Below, piece by piece: positions 45,813-55,454 of a stretch of DNA of 64,000 nucleotides; positions within the stretch are counted from its first letter, which is position 1; each line of letters starts with the position of its first letter. The translations under genes and the position numbers were made by a program. The stretch is from Planctomycetales bacterium 10988 (lineage in GTDB: Bacteria > Planctomycetota > Planctomycetia > Pirellulales > Pb10988): the NCBI GenBank assembly GCA_009664345.1, contig CP043547.1, positions 6,352,709-6,416,708 of the forward strand, in the 5' to 3' direction. Under the pieces are notes generated by a model. That model was not told the origin of the DNA and did not search any database. It saw only the letters and a list, made by a program, of their open reading frames with translations.

Positions 45813-46859
45813 TTATTGAACTCGGAACGGGTCACGCGCCGCGAGACCGGCATCGGCTAGATTCCAAACTCGTACCGTGCAGTCGAAACTTCCCGAAACT
45901 ACTTGCTTTCGGCTGGAATCGTACTTGACTGCGGCAACCGAACCGAGGTGGCCTTTAAGCTGATATTGTTCTTGTGAAGTCGTGAGGTTCCACGACCGGA
46001 TCACATTGTCACTTCCCCCGGTCAGCAATTGACCGGCCTCTCCATAACACATGGAGATGATGCTTCCCGAAGGATTTTGAATTGAATGCGTTTGCATCCC
46101 CGAGAGGGCATCCCAAATGCGGATTTGCCGTTCTTCTCCGGCCGCCGCAAGTTGAGAACCATCCAGTGAGAAACTTAACGTTCGCAATCGGCGGCTTTTG
46201 ACCTGCAGATCGCGTGCGATTTGATGCAAAGGGACATTCCACATTCGCAAAACCCCATGTCTTCCACCTGCTGCCAAGAGCAGACCATCCGGCGAATACT
46301 GCACCGTCCGCATGTCGCCGACCGGGCATTCCAGCCGCTCCGTCACGCGTCCTGACTGGGTATCGAGGATCTGCAACTCTTGATCAAATCCGACGGTGGC
46401 CAGCTGTTGCCCAAGCGGATGAAAGTCCAACTGATAAATCACTCGCTTGGATGCGGAGAGGTCACGGACCCAGGAACCGTTCTCAACATTCCACATTCGA
46501 ACCCGACGATCATCGCCTGCGGAAGCAAGGGTCTTTCCACCAGGATGGAACCGCACGCATCGAACCCAATCGACATGCCCCTTGAGAGTATGGAGCAGCG
46601 TCTGAGATTCTAAGTCCCAGATGCGAACTAGGTGGTCATCTCCTGCCGCTGCCAGATATCGCGAGTCCGGGGAAATATCCAAAGTGGTGATCACGGGAGG
46701 CCGGAAGGATCGACCAGCTTCTTCCCAAGGGAGAGTCAAATGGGGAACGCCGGGAGTGACGATCTGGGCAGGAAGTGTTCTCAAAAGGCCGAAACTAACA
46801 AGACCGGCGAGAAAAGTTCGTCGGTTCCATCGGATTGGATCTGCATTCTCTGGATTCAT
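45813..46859 (-). CDS. Exported WD40 beta-propeller with Tat signal
   Basis: A 348-residue protein from the ATG at 46859. The N-terminus has NRRTFLAG followed by a hydrophobic stretch, a Tat-type signal. From about residue 45 to the end lie seven WD40 repeats, each with the GH/D-to-WD framework (for example DHLVRIWDLES, DRRVRMWNVENG, DCTVRVWNLADAG), which should close a seven-bladed propeller. WD40 propellers bind partner proteins and this copy has no added enzyme domain. It lies 126 bp upstream of the SdrD-B gene in the same direction, so joint expression is possible. No function can be assigned beyond a folded, exported scaffold. Confidence 0.92.
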   Translation of the reverse strand: MNPENADPIRWNRRTFLAGLVSFGLLRTLPAQIVTPGVPHLTLPWEEAGRSFRPPVITTLDISPDSRYLAAAGDDHLVRIWDLESQTLLHTLKGHVDWVRCVRFHPGGKTLASAGDDRRVRMWNVENGSWVRDLSASKRVIYQLDFHPLGQQLATVGFDQELQILDTQSGRVTERLECPVGDMRTVQYSPDGLLLAAGGRHGVLRMWNVPLHQIARDLQVKSRRLRTLSFSLDGSQLAAAGEERQIRIWDALSGMQTHSIQNPSGSIISMCYGEAGQLLTGGSDNVIRSWNLTTSQEQYQLKGHLGSVAAVKYDSSRKQVVSGSFDCTVRVWNLADAGLAARDPFRVQ

Positions 46860-47054
46860 GATTCTCTCAACGGCAAGATGCCATCAGGTGGTGAGGAGTT
46901 CGGCAAGTAGGGAGAGCAGAAGGGCTTGCAAAACCACATTCATCAAGAAGCACCGGTTGCACTTTGCAATAGGGCTGCTCTTCCTATCGGCTAAATCGCT
47001 CGGCACACCTAATGGAATCCGTAAATTCCGCAAAGTTTCTCAGGGAAATCAATC

Positions 47055-47135
47055 CAAAAAACACTTTTTGAGAAAAGCATGAAGAGAAAAAGACTCGTGG
47101 AAGATGTTTCCAACGAGCCTAAAAAGTGTTTTTTG
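47055..47135. repeat. 15-bp perfect inverted repeat flanking a terminator hairpin
   Basis: CAAAAAACACTTTTT at 47055-47069 is exactly complementary in reverse to 47121-47135, with 51 bp between. The spacer contains its own hairpin (the terminator entry at 47087-47117). The arms are A/T-rich, so a nested or alternative fold of the SurA-gene 3' region is possible. Confidence 0.55.
47087..47117 (-). terminator. Rho-independent terminator after the SurA-like gene
   Basis: Read on the minus strand, CTCGT and TTGGAA form a stem of about nine base pairs with one bulged base around a five-base loop, then TCTTTTT follows. The stem occupies 47094-47117 and the T-run 47087-47092. It lies about 45 bp past the stop codon of the peptidylprolyl isomerase gene. 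Confidence 0.7.
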
Positions 47136-47163
47136 TTTTATTAGAGAAGCAGTTTAGTAAAAA

Positions 47164-49404
47164 CTACTTTTCGATAGTTTGGGCTTCGATTTTATGGCCA
47201 TCCGCGTAAAGAAGAGGCTGTGCGGAGAAGCGATCCTTAATCATGTCGGTGAGATAATCAGGATGGACCCAAACCGGAGCCAGATGGCGAAGCTTATCCG
47301 CATATTTCTCCCGAGCAACTTCTCGGCGTTGTTCCAAAATGCGCTCTTTGATTTCACGTTGCATTTCGGAGAACGGGGTATAGCCTTCTTCTTGGCGTTC
47401 ATGCACCCTTACAATGTGAAGGCCTTCTTTACTTTCGATGATGGTACTCAGCTTTTTCACCGGCAGCGTAAAGATGACCTCATCGACCTTTTCATTGACG
47501 AGGCTGCCCTTAGTCGTCCAGCTATATTGCCCCCCATCCTTTGCGTTGAAGCCTTGGGATTCGGCTTTGGCAAGTTCTGAAAACGGTTGGCCTGCTAGTA
47601 GTTGATTGCCAATGGACACGATTTTCTCATAAGCAGCACGCTTGGAGGAGAAGCGATCAAAGCGAACCATGATCTCTTCCCAGCGGCACTTCGCCTCAAG
47701 ATGGTAATCGTCTTTGTGCTGTTGATAGTATTGGTACAGTTCCTCACGCACGACGAGTTCTTTGATTTCGACGTTCTTTCGTTGCCATTCTCCAGCGAGC
47801 ATATTCTCGCGAAAGCTTTGACGTTCTCGTTCGAGAGAAGTCCCTTCTTCGCGAAGCATATCTTCCAGCTCGGCCAAGGAATTCAGGCCCCGACCGGTGA
47901 TCATGGAACTGACGTTATCCGCAAAGACCTTGTCCACTTGATCGATGACGTTCGGGAAATTTTCTTCGGGGATTTCCTGTTTCGCATGGAGATAGAGCAT
48001 CTTTCGATTGATCGATTGGATGATCATGATCTCCGTACGCTTCTTCCGGGCCTTTTCCAATTCCGAATCCGGCACTTTCCCTTTGTATTGAGCTAGCACC
48101 TTATCGATCTGGGGAAAGATATCCCGCTCTAAGATCAACTCGGAACCGACGCGTGCCAGGACTCCGGTTCCCCGGATGAACTCAGGCCCTTGCGGTTGCT
48201 GCGGGGTTTCCGTTTTGGGTGCAGGAGCGACAACTTCCGTGGGAGGAAGAATCGTCGCAGGTTGCTCCGGCTGGCGATTGGGGGGAGTAATCCGGCCCGG
48301 CGTGGTGATCATCTGAGGTCGAATTGTCCGGTCTTCGTCATTGAGCAAATTCGAAGTTTGAATCGGTTGCCGCGTCGGACCCGTCGTTGGGTAGGTCGGA
48401 TATCGGGCTTGTTGCGATGTTTGATTCGGTTGACTGATCGGAGCCGTCGCTTGTGAGACCGGTTGGGACATGGACGGAGCAGACGGCCGAGCTTCCGTTG
48501 CCGGAGGCGTCCAATTTGCATAACGGTCGTACCGTGGATTCGCCGGCTGTTCTTGTCTTGGTTCGGGTTGCGAAACCGTGGGCGTCCGCGCCGGAGCTTG
48601 TGCCGGCTGAGCAGAAGGTGACGGCGATCCTGAATAAGGGTCGACCGGAATGACTTCCCCGATCTTAGCTTGTTGCACACTCGGAGTCGTTCTTGGTGGC
48701 GAGGTTGTTTGAGCGATTTGCGTTATGGGAGCCGAGGTACGCGGATAAGAAACCGGAATCCCATACGGCTGATCACTAGCAACTGTCGTCTCTTTGGTCG
48801 GCTCGGGAGTTTGCTGCTCACTGGGAGTTTGAACCTTAGGAAGCGCTTTTTGGGTTTGAGGCGTGCGGCCAGTTGGAATCATCACCGGAGATCGACGCGT
48901 GGGTTGCTCTGGCTTGGAGACTGTTACTTGCTGAGGTTCGTGGGTTTCAGAGACTTGCGTAAAAGGGCTTGGCTTTGATTGCGAAGCGGATGCAACCGTC
49001 TCTTGACTTGAACGAGAGCTACTAATTTTTACTGAGACAAACCCATCTTCGTCTGTCGGTGGAGTTTCAATCACCGCAGCAGGGTTCGAAGCTGAAGGGA
49101 TTGCAAAGCCGCCACGATAACTTGGTTGGCCATGAGGATAGCCGGGAGTTGGCGGTTGTGCTGGAAAACTTTGTCTCGATGGATTCACAGCGGGCGAACT
49201 CGGATTCCCGGCAGGGGTATCGAATGGATTTTCCACCACCGTTTTCGTCAAAGGGTTGACGGCCCCTTCCACGGGGTTCGCTGGGTTTGTCGGACTCGCT
49301 TGATCACGCCGCAGCCATTGCCATTGGGACCACCCGGCCGATGGCATGGCAACCATCGAGGTGCAGACACTGCTTACGACCAACCATTTTTTCAGCGACT
49401 TCAT
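47164..49404 (-). CDS. SurA-like periplasmic peptidyl-prolyl isomerase with long Pro/Gln-rich region
   Basis: A 746-residue protein from the ATG at 49404; a GTG at 49413 would add three residues. A signal peptide (KKWLVVSSVCTSMVAMPSAGWS) is followed by ~370 residues rich in Pro, Gln, Ser and Thr, likely disordered. Residues ~420-560 hold a SurA N-terminal-like helical chaperone part (IQSINRKMLYLHAKQE). One parvulin domain follows (about 580-685), with GQPFSELAKAESQ, DGGQYSW and KEGLHIVRVHE. SurA assists outer-membrane protein folding, and a protein of this type could serve the porin-like and repeat proteins of this genome. The disordered extension is unusual compared with proteobacterial SurA. 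Confidence 0.9.
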   Translation of the reverse strand: MKSLKKWLVVSSVCTSMVAMPSAGWSQWQWLRRDQASPTNPANPVEGAVNPLTKTVVENPFDTPAGNPSSPAVNPSRQSFPAQPPTPGYPHGQPSYRGGFAIPSASNPAAVIETPPTDEDGFVSVKISSSRSSQETVASASQSKPSPFTQVSETHEPQQVTVSKPEQPTRRSPVMIPTGRTPQTQKALPKVQTPSEQQTPEPTKETTVASDQPYGIPVSYPRTSAPITQIAQTTSPPRTTPSVQQAKIGEVIPVDPYSGSPSPSAQPAQAPARTPTVSQPEPRQEQPANPRYDRYANWTPPATEARPSAPSMSQPVSQATAPISQPNQTSQQARYPTYPTTGPTRQPIQTSNLLNDEDRTIRPQMITTPGRITPPNRQPEQPATILPPTEVVAPAPKTETPQQPQGPEFIRGTGVLARVGSELILERDIFPQIDKVLAQYKGKVPDSELEKARKKRTEIMIIQSINRKMLYLHAKQEIPEENFPNVIDQVDKVFADNVSSMITGRGLNSLAELEDMLREEGTSLERERQSFRENMLAGEWQRKNVEIKELVVREELYQYYQQHKDDYHLEAKCRWEEIMVRFDRFSSKRAAYEKIVSIGNQLLAGQPFSELAKAESQGFNAKDGGQYSWTTKGSLVNEKVDEVIFTLPVKKLSTIIESKEGLHIVRVHERQEEGYTPFSEMQREIKERILEQRREVAREKYADKLRHLAPVWVHPDYLTDMIKDRFSAQPLLYADGHKIEAQTIEK

Positions 49405-49933
49405 GGAATTCACGTGCGGTCCACTCTTCCTCGAGAGCCGAGGTCTCGCAAAGATGATGAATGAGAATTACCCAATGTCTCGACTGCTTTCCTTGCGTAA
49501 TTCTGAGCTGAATTTCGACAATGTACCAACAGCAACATCATGAATTTTTAGCGAACAATTCGACAATCAAGCGACACGATGTTGATAACTCAATCCGGTT
49601 GGCTGCGTTCATTCGTAACAGCTTTCCCAAATTGAAATGTGTAGACAATTTCCCCTAGAGGCATTTTTCAGCTAGACGTTGCATCGGCTTCCTGGCTTGA
49701 CGGACTTGAGTTCGCCCTGCTGATTTTCGCAAATAATCTTATTAAGCGAATCAGGCAGAGTTGGCGAACTAGATAAATTGCAACGTCAAGTCAAATTATG
49801 GAAACGAAGATGATAGACCTATCTGAACTTTAAGACATGAAGAAACGAATCGAACCCGTCTCTCAGTGATGATCGTTGACATGACTTCGCCCCGAACGTT
49901 TGCATTCGAAACAAAGCGGGACACAAGATAGAC
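49405..49933. other. Intergenic region with a large imperfect palindrome
   Basis: About 530 bp between mfd and the SurA-like gene, both on the minus strand. The main structure is the imperfect inverted repeat at 49675-49787. The rest is AT-rich and shows no coding potential or RNA gene that I recognise. Confidence 0.55.
49675..49787. repeat. 113-bp imperfect palindrome (possible MITE or structured RNA)
   Basis: The ends are GACGTTGCA and TGCAACGTC. Inside, AGTTCGCC at 49709-49716 pairs with GGCGAACT at 49763-49770, and the adjoining CTGATT-CGC segments also pair with small gaps. The loop is AT-rich. The layered symmetry suits a small inverted-repeat element or a long RNA hairpin. No transposase or obvious target duplication was seen in the flanks. 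Confidence 0.55.
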
Positions 49934-52900
49934 TTAAGCAAGGGAGTTCTGCAAGAGCAATTCAAGGGCATGTAGAATGATATCCTGATTTTGATTCAAC
50001 TCGGTCTCCACTTCCGCCGCCTCGTTCCAAAAATTTTGTGCTCGCAGCCACTCGACAAGATGGAGATAAGCCTCCCGCTGATCGACTACACGGAGGTGGC
50101 CTTCACTTTTGAGGACCAGTTCCGCGACACGATTGGCATCTTGATACTGTAATACTGCGTATTGATCGTGAAGATGAATTCCGCGGATTCCCCAACCTAA
50201 CGACCAAAGCCGGAGCCGCGTCAGCCGGAGTAGCCGCTGCACCGGAGTCGGGGGGGCTCCGAAGCGATCTAAAAGTTCTGTTTCCAACTCTTTCAGGTCC
50301 TGCTCTGATTCAATTCGGGTAAGTCGGCGATAAAGATCGATCTTTTGCCGCATGTTGGAAATATAGGTAGCCGGGAGAAAGGCATCGCCCGGCAGATCGA
50401 GATTCGTTTCCAAGCGGGCTTTCGGAGGCATCTTCTTTAGCTTCCGCACGGCCCCTTCGAGCAATTGACAATACAGTTCATATCCAATTGCCGCTAAATG
50501 CCCACTCTGTTCATTCCCTAGCAGATTCCCCGCCCCGCGTATTTCCAAGTCACGCATGGCGATCGCGAAGCCTGCCCCAATACTACTGAATTCTTCGATG
50601 GCCTTGAGCCGCTTGGCCGCATCGGAAGGAAGCGGTTTGTCCGGATCAATCAACAGATAACAGTATGCCCGGCGATTATAACGACCAACCCGACCCCGCA
50701 ATTGGTGCATTTCCGCCAGACCGTATCTCTCCGCATCGTTGATAAAAATGGTATTGGCATTGGGAATATCGAGCCCGCTTTCGACAATCGTTGTTGAAAG
50801 AAGGAGGTCAAATTTCCCATCGACAAACTCCAACATGGTGCGGCTGAGTTGCTCTTCCGGCATTTGGCCATGTCCAATCGCGAGCTTGAGTTCAGGCACG
50901 AGCATCTGAAGTTTTTGCCCTAAGCTCTTCAGTTGCCCAATCCGGTTGTGAACAAAAAAGATCTGACCACCCCGGGCGAGTTCGCGACGAATCGCATATT
51001 GCACCAATTCTTCGTCGAAGCGGGCAACCCTGGTCTCCACCGCCAAACGATCGGCAGGCGGGGTTTCCAAATTGGAGATATCCCGAATGCCCATCAGCGA
51101 CATATGCAGCGTTCGCGGAATCGGCGTCGCCGTGAGGGTCAAAATATCGACCAGGGAGCGAAGGACTTTCAACTTCTCTTTGACTTCGACTCCGAAACGT
51201 TGCTCTTCATCGACAATTACGAGGCCCAAATTCTGAAAGCGGACATCCGGCTGCACAAGGCGGTGCGTGCCGATCACCAAATCGACGGAGCCATCTTCCA
51301 GCCCTTCCAAGACTTTTTGTTGTTCACTTCGCGTTCGAAATCGGCTGAGAGATTCGATGGTGAAAGGGAAATCGGTCATCCTTTCGCGGAAACTATGCGA
51401 ATGTTGTTCCGCCAAGACCGTCGTTGGCACCAGCACGGCGACCTGATATCCGCTATCGATGGCCTTGAAAGCGGCCCTCATCGCCAGCTCGGTTTTACCA
51501 AAGCCGACTTCCCCGCAAATCAAGCGATCCATCGGGCGGGCCTGCGTCATGTCCGTTTTAATCTCTTCCAGACAAGTCAATTGATCGGGCGTTTCGGTGT
51601 AAGGAAAAGAGGCCTCGAACTGCTCCATCCAAACGCTATCCTCGGCGAAACGAATCCCGACCCGCTGGGACCGCATCGCTTGAAGTTGCAGCATATCGCT
51701 GGCCAGATCGATCACCGCCGTTTCCGCGGCCTGCTTTCGTTTTAGCCAAGCCTTGCCACCGATGCTCGAAAGTCTCGGGGCACGTTTGGTAGGCCCGACG
51801 TACTTTTGCACCAAATCAATCTTGGAACTCGGCACATAGATCTTCGTGCCTCCGGCGAATTCCAATTGAAGATGTTCCTCGGCATGTCCATCGGAGTGAA
51901 GCAACTGCATCCCCAGATACCGACCGATGCCATGCGAGAGATGAACGACATAATCCCCTTCTCGCAGTTCCAAAAAGCTGTCAATCGAGCGGCTGAGATG
52001 CCTCGTCGAAGGACGATTGGAGACTTTTCGACCAAGGAGTTCGCTGCCGCTTAAATAGAGTGTCTGCTGTTCGAGAACACGAAAACCATTGCGAATATTC
52101 CCGATCGCGTAGTGAAGTCGGTTCTGTCGAACCAGCTTGCAATTTTCTAGTGCCGCGGTGAGATGGCCGATCTCCGCTTGCGACGGGCAAATGAGAAAGA
52201 CTTCATCCTTTCCCGCGGTTCGAGTCAGCAATTCGCTCAAACTATCCAACGAACCCGTAAAGCGTTCGGCGGATTCGATCGTCAGGTGGGCGGTTGTGTC
52301 CCACGGGCCAGCCTCGAAAGGACTGCAAGCAATGACCGGAAATTGCAACAAGCGTTTGAGTGTACTTTCGGTAGTATAAAGCCCTTTTCGGCGAGGAAGT
52401 TTTTCCAACCAGCGACGGCCACAGATTTCCAACTCCGACGGTTCCAGCAAGACCACCCAAGTATTCTCGGGGAAATAAGCCACGGCATGATCGAAATGCG
52501 TCATCTCTGTCGGGAGGAGACTGATCTCAATTTGATCCAATTTGCGGAGACTCCGCTGCGAACCGACATCAAATTGTCGTAGCGATTCGATTTCATTATC
52601 GAAGAACTCAATGCGAACCGGATGATGCCAGTCAGGTGCAAAGAGATCGAGAATCCCACCTCGCAAGGAAAATTCACCCGGCAGCTCGACCGCGGTCATC
52701 TTCCGCATGCCTTGCTCGGTGAGCCATTCGACCCACGCCTCTCGATCGATTTCCTCTCCGACACTGAGCGTTCGTGTCGAATGATCAAGCATTTGGAAAG
52801 GCGGAACGGGTTGCATCATCGCTTGGATGGAAGTCACGACCACGGAGTCGTCATCCCCTTCATCTTCGCTGATCACCGGGGAATTGGGGTCCTGCGTCCG

Positions 52901-53269
52901 CGAAAGCCAATGCTTCAAAACACGGAGCCGATCGGCATAGACTTCGTCGTGAACAGATTCCTTGGGAGGAATTTCCCAGCCAGGAAAGAGGCCGACGGAT
53001 TTTTCTCCAAAGAGTTCCAATTCCGCCCGCAGTGGTAGAAGGTCATCCGGTTGCGAGGTAACAATGACGACAGAACCAGCGGCTTGTTGCAACAGGGCGG
53101 CAATCGCGAAGGCATTGCTCGACCCTTCGATTCCCGTCAGCCCTACACCTTTCCCCTGCTGTAACGCCTGCAACAACGGAGCAAAGCTCTTTGACTTAGA
53201 TAGCTCCCTCACGCGAGAGGCTAGCTGCGATTCCTCCGCTTGCATCGCGGTCGAAGGGGATGGTTCCAT
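49934..53269 (-). CDS. mfd: Transcription-repair coupling factor Mfd
   Basis: An 1111-residue ATPase from the ATG at 53269, with AGGAGAACGAC upstream. The N-terminal UvrB-homology modules are present (about 1-330). The RNA-polymerase-interaction domain follows (EGDYVVHLSHGIGRYLGMQ, residue ~440). The RecG-like translocase has Walker A GEVGFGKTELAMRAAF, DEEQRFGV for motif II, TLTATPIPRTLHMSL and the TRG motif region near 860-880. The C-terminal D7 domain closes the protein. Mfd displaces stalled RNA polymerase at lesions and recruits UvrA. The length is close to the family's ~1150. The gene stands alone and is followed by ~530 bp of non-coding sequence. Confidence 0.98.
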   Translation of the reverse strand: MEPSPSTAMQAEESQLASRVRELSKSKSFAPLLQALQQGKGVGLTGIEGSSNAFAIAALLQQAAGSVVIVTSQPDDLLPLRAELELFGEKSVGLFPGWEIPPKESVHDEVYADRLRVLKHWLSRTQDPNSPVISEDEGDDDSVVVTSIQAMMQPVPPFQMLDHSTRTLSVGEEIDREAWVEWLTEQGMRKMTAVELPGEFSLRGGILDLFAPDWHHPVRIEFFDNEIESLRQFDVGSQRSLRKLDQIEISLLPTEMTHFDHAVAYFPENTWVVLLEPSELEICGRRWLEKLPRRKGLYTTESTLKRLLQFPVIACSPFEAGPWDTTAHLTIESAERFTGSLDSLSELLTRTAGKDEVFLICPSQAEIGHLTAALENCKLVRQNRLHYAIGNIRNGFRVLEQQTLYLSGSELLGRKVSNRPSTRHLSRSIDSFLELREGDYVVHLSHGIGRYLGMQLLHSDGHAEEHLQLEFAGGTKIYVPSSKIDLVQKYVGPTKRAPRLSSIGGKAWLKRKQAAETAVIDLASDMLQLQAMRSQRVGIRFAEDSVWMEQFEASFPYTETPDQLTCLEEIKTDMTQARPMDRLICGEVGFGKTELAMRAAFKAIDSGYQVAVLVPTTVLAEQHSHSFRERMTDFPFTIESLSRFRTRSEQQKVLEGLEDGSVDLVIGTHRLVQPDVRFQNLGLVIVDEEQRFGVEVKEKLKVLRSLVDILTLTATPIPRTLHMSLMGIRDISNLETPPADRLAVETRVARFDEELVQYAIRRELARGGQIFFVHNRIGQLKSLGQKLQMLVPELKLAIGHGQMPEEQLSRTMLEFVDGKFDLLLSTTIVESGLDIPNANTIFINDAERYGLAEMHQLRGRVGRYNRRAYCYLLIDPDKPLPSDAAKRLKAIEEFSSIGAGFAIAMRDLEIRGAGNLLGNEQSGHLAAIGYELYCQLLEGAVRKLKKMPPKARLETNLDLPGDAFLPATYISNMRQKIDLYRRLTRIESEQDLKELETELLDRFGAPPTPVQRLLRLTRLRLWSLGWGIRGIHLHDQYAVLQYQDANRVAELVLKSEGHLRVVDQREAYLHLVEWLRAQNFWNEAAEVETELNQNQDIILHALELLLQNSLA

Positions 53270-53411
53270 GTCGTTCTCCTTCCTCCATCATGGAATCGCC
53301 ACGAGGAAGCATTGGCCAAAGTTTGCAGAGGGCACTTTTATCATTATTGAACAGAGCAAAATCTCAGCAATCCCACCGCTTGAGTAAAGTGGAAAATTTG
53401 AGAAGTCTGCT

Positions 53412-54035
53412 CTATGCGGGATTGGTGCCGAGCATGTGGGTTTGAATGTGAGGAACCATCGCGCGAAGTGCCTTGCCGCGATGCGAGAGTTGATGTTTGA
53501 TTTCCGCAGGGAGAACCCCGAAGGTTTTGCCATACTCGGGAATTTCAAATAAAGGATCATAGCCAAAGCCGCCTTCGCCCTGTTCCTCCCACAAGATTCG
53601 TCCCTCACATTTTCCAATGGTGTGAGCACAGACGTTCCCCTCGGGATCAGAAAGCACAACATAGCAAACATAGTGAGCGGTTCGCTTTTCCTCGGGAACA
53701 TCGATCAGTTCGCGAAGCAGCTTGGCATTGTTCTCTTCGTCGGTTGCCTCTGGACCAGCAAAGTAGGCGGAATGAACCCCAGGGCGACCATCCAGGGCAT
53801 CAATGCAGATTCCACTGTCATCCGCTAGAACCCAGGTCTTGAGATGTTGGGCTTGTTCGACAGCTTTTTTGGTGGCGTGGTAAAGGAAGGTTTCGCCGTC
53901 TTCATCGACGGTGAGCGAGTCAGGATAGTCCACCAAGGTGCGAACTTCGATCCCAAGAGGTTCGAGCAAGGTCACCAATTCGGCAGCCTTTTTTCGATTA
54001 TTACTCCCGACCACAAGAATGGGACGCTCGGCCAT
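53412..54035 (-). CDS. rdgB: dITP/XTP pyrophosphatase (RdgB/HAM1 family)
   Basis: A 207-residue cytosolic enzyme from the ATG at 54035. It has VVGSNNRKKAAEL at the N-terminus (family S-x-N-x-x-K), LADDSGICIDALDGRPGVHSAYFAG with the catalytic Asp, and GEGGFGYDPLF, then LSHRGKALRAM. It removes non-canonical purine nucleoside triphosphates from the pool. Length and motif spacing are typical. It lies between mfd and an ABC permease gene, both on the same strand but with separate start regions, so whether it is co-transcribed with them is unclear. Confidence 0.97.
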   Translation of the reverse strand: MAERPILVVGSNNRKKAAELVTLLEPLGIEVRTLVDYPDSLTVDEDGETFLYHATKKAVEQAQHLKTWVLADDSGICIDALDGRPGVHSAYFAGPEATDEENNAKLLRELIDVPEEKRTAHYVCYVVLSDPEGNVCAHTIGKCEGRILWEEQGEGGFGYDPLFEIPEYGKTFGVLPAEIKHQLSHRGKALRAMVPHIQTHMLGTNPA

Positions 54036-54089
54036 AGCATTCCTTTCAGAGAGAAGAGATGGGCTGAAAGGAATATTCTACTCGAATTA

Positions 54090-55454
54090 TTACTCGTGAC
54101 GAAGGGCCTCGATGGGGTCCATAAAAGCGGCACGAATGGCAGGGTAAATGCCAAAAATAACCCCGATCACGACCGAAATCGTAAAAGCGAGCGGAATGGA
54201 AAGCGGCACAATCACCGGTTCCATGGTACGGATCACGTCCGGCAACGTTTCAATTAGATCGGGATATTGCCGCTGAAAGCCAAAACGAGCCAAGTTGATA
54301 ATGGGGGCACAGAGAAAACCCCCTAGCACCCCGGTTGCTCCCCCGACGACTGAAAGCAGTATCGTTTCGGTGAGGAATTGTTCGACAATATTTCCACGCG
54401 TTGCTCCCAAGGCCCGGCGAATCCCGATTTCGCGAGTCCGCTCGGTGACCGTGGCGAGCATAATATTCATAATCCCAATCCCACCCACCAATAACGAGAT
54501 GGCGGCGATTGCTCCCATGAAAAGAATGAACATCATCCGCGTCGTCTTGGCTTGTTCCAACAACTCAAGCGGAACCACCATGGCATAGTCTTCATAACGG
54601 TGATGCGTCTTTAGAAGTTGCTTGACCAGCTCGGCCGTTTCGGTGACATCATTGACATTTTTGATACGCAGGGTGAGTTGCGAAATTTGGAGAATTTCCC
54701 CTTCCCGCGACCCGCCAGAGCGGCGATAGATTCGATCTCCAATCCGATCCCAAAGCGTGGTAATAGGGATATAGACGTCATTATTGAATTCTTGTGCAGC
54801 CAGCGAGCCACCGATTCCAGCAGTAGGATTGCGGTCTCTGGTCACTCCCACCACTTTATAATAGTCGGAACCAATGCGAACCGATTCCCCAATGGGATTC
54901 CCGATCGGGAAGAGCGTACTGGCGGAAGTCGCCGCTAACACACAAACATTGTCTTTGGACCTCTCGTCAAAGCTATTGAGAAAACGGCCTTGGGCGAGTT
55001 CCAACCGCATCACTTCCGCATATTCCGGCGAACATCCAACCAAACGGCCATCGAATTCATAAACCCCTTGCGAGAAAGTTTCCCTAAGTTCACGAATGGT
55101 TAAGGCACGATCGACGGTCGGAATCGTCGATTGGAGACGGGAGGAGTCTTCTCGGGTTAGCCCGTATTCAACAAAGAAGGCGTTCGAATCGAGGGTTCCA
55201 TCCGGCGGTTTGACCGAACGAACGATAATATTGTTCGCCCCAAGTCCGGCGATTTGCTCTTGGGCTTTGACACTGATCCCTTCCCCGATTGCCAGCAGCC
55301 AGATAACGCTACTCGTTCCAATGAAGATCCCAAGCACTGTCAGCAAGGAACGCAAGGGGTGCAAGAGAAGGCTTTTGGAGGCGACTTTCCAGGTGCGAGG
55401 ACGAAATAGATTCGAGAGTTTAATCCCAAATCCATTTAGCATAAACCAAAGCAT
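54090..55454 (-). CDS. MacB-type ABC transporter permease (FtsX domain)
   Basis: A 454-residue membrane protein. The ATG at 55454 overlaps the ATPase gene's stop (TGATG), so translation is coupled. The topology is MacB-like: one N-terminal helix (SLLTVLGIFIGTSSVIWLLA), a large periplasmic MacB-type domain (about 60-270), and three C-terminal helices with the FtsX signature VTERTREIGIRRALGATRGNI. Unlike E. coli MacB the ATPase is a separate protein. Such mechanotransmission transporters drive lipoprotein or peptide and drug export with a membrane fusion partner, here encoded upstream. It is the last gene of that operon. Confidence 0.96.
   Translation of the reverse strand: MLWFMLNGFGIKLSNLFRPRTWKVASKSLLLHPLRSLLTVLGIFIGTSSVIWLLAIGEGISVKAQEQIAGLGANNIIVRSVKPPDGTLDSNAFFVEYGLTREDSSRLQSTIPTVDRALTIRELRETFSQGVYEFDGRLVGCSPEYAEVMRLELAQGRFLNSFDERSKDNVCVLAATSASTLFPIGNPIGESVRIGSDYYKVVGVTRDRNPTAGIGGSLAAQEFNNDVYIPITTLWDRIGDRIYRRSGGSREGEILQISQLTLRIKNVNDVTETAELVKQLLKTHHRYEDYAMVVPLELLEQAKTTRMMFILFMGAIAAISLLVGGIGIMNIMLATVTERTREIGIRRALGATRGNIVEQFLTETILLSVVGGATGVLGGFLCAPIINLARFGFQRQYPDLIETLPDVIRTMEPVIVPLSIPLAFTISVVIGVIFGIYPAIRAAFMDPIEALRHE

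Larger units (their letters stand above)
46860..47163. other. Intergenic region with terminator and long inverted repeat
   Basis: About 300 bp between the SurA-like gene and the WD40 gene on the minus strand. It holds the terminator at 47087-47117 nested in a 15-bp inverted repeat whose arms are at 47055-47069 and 47121-47135. Short frames in between lack start signals and look non-coding. Confidence 0.55.
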
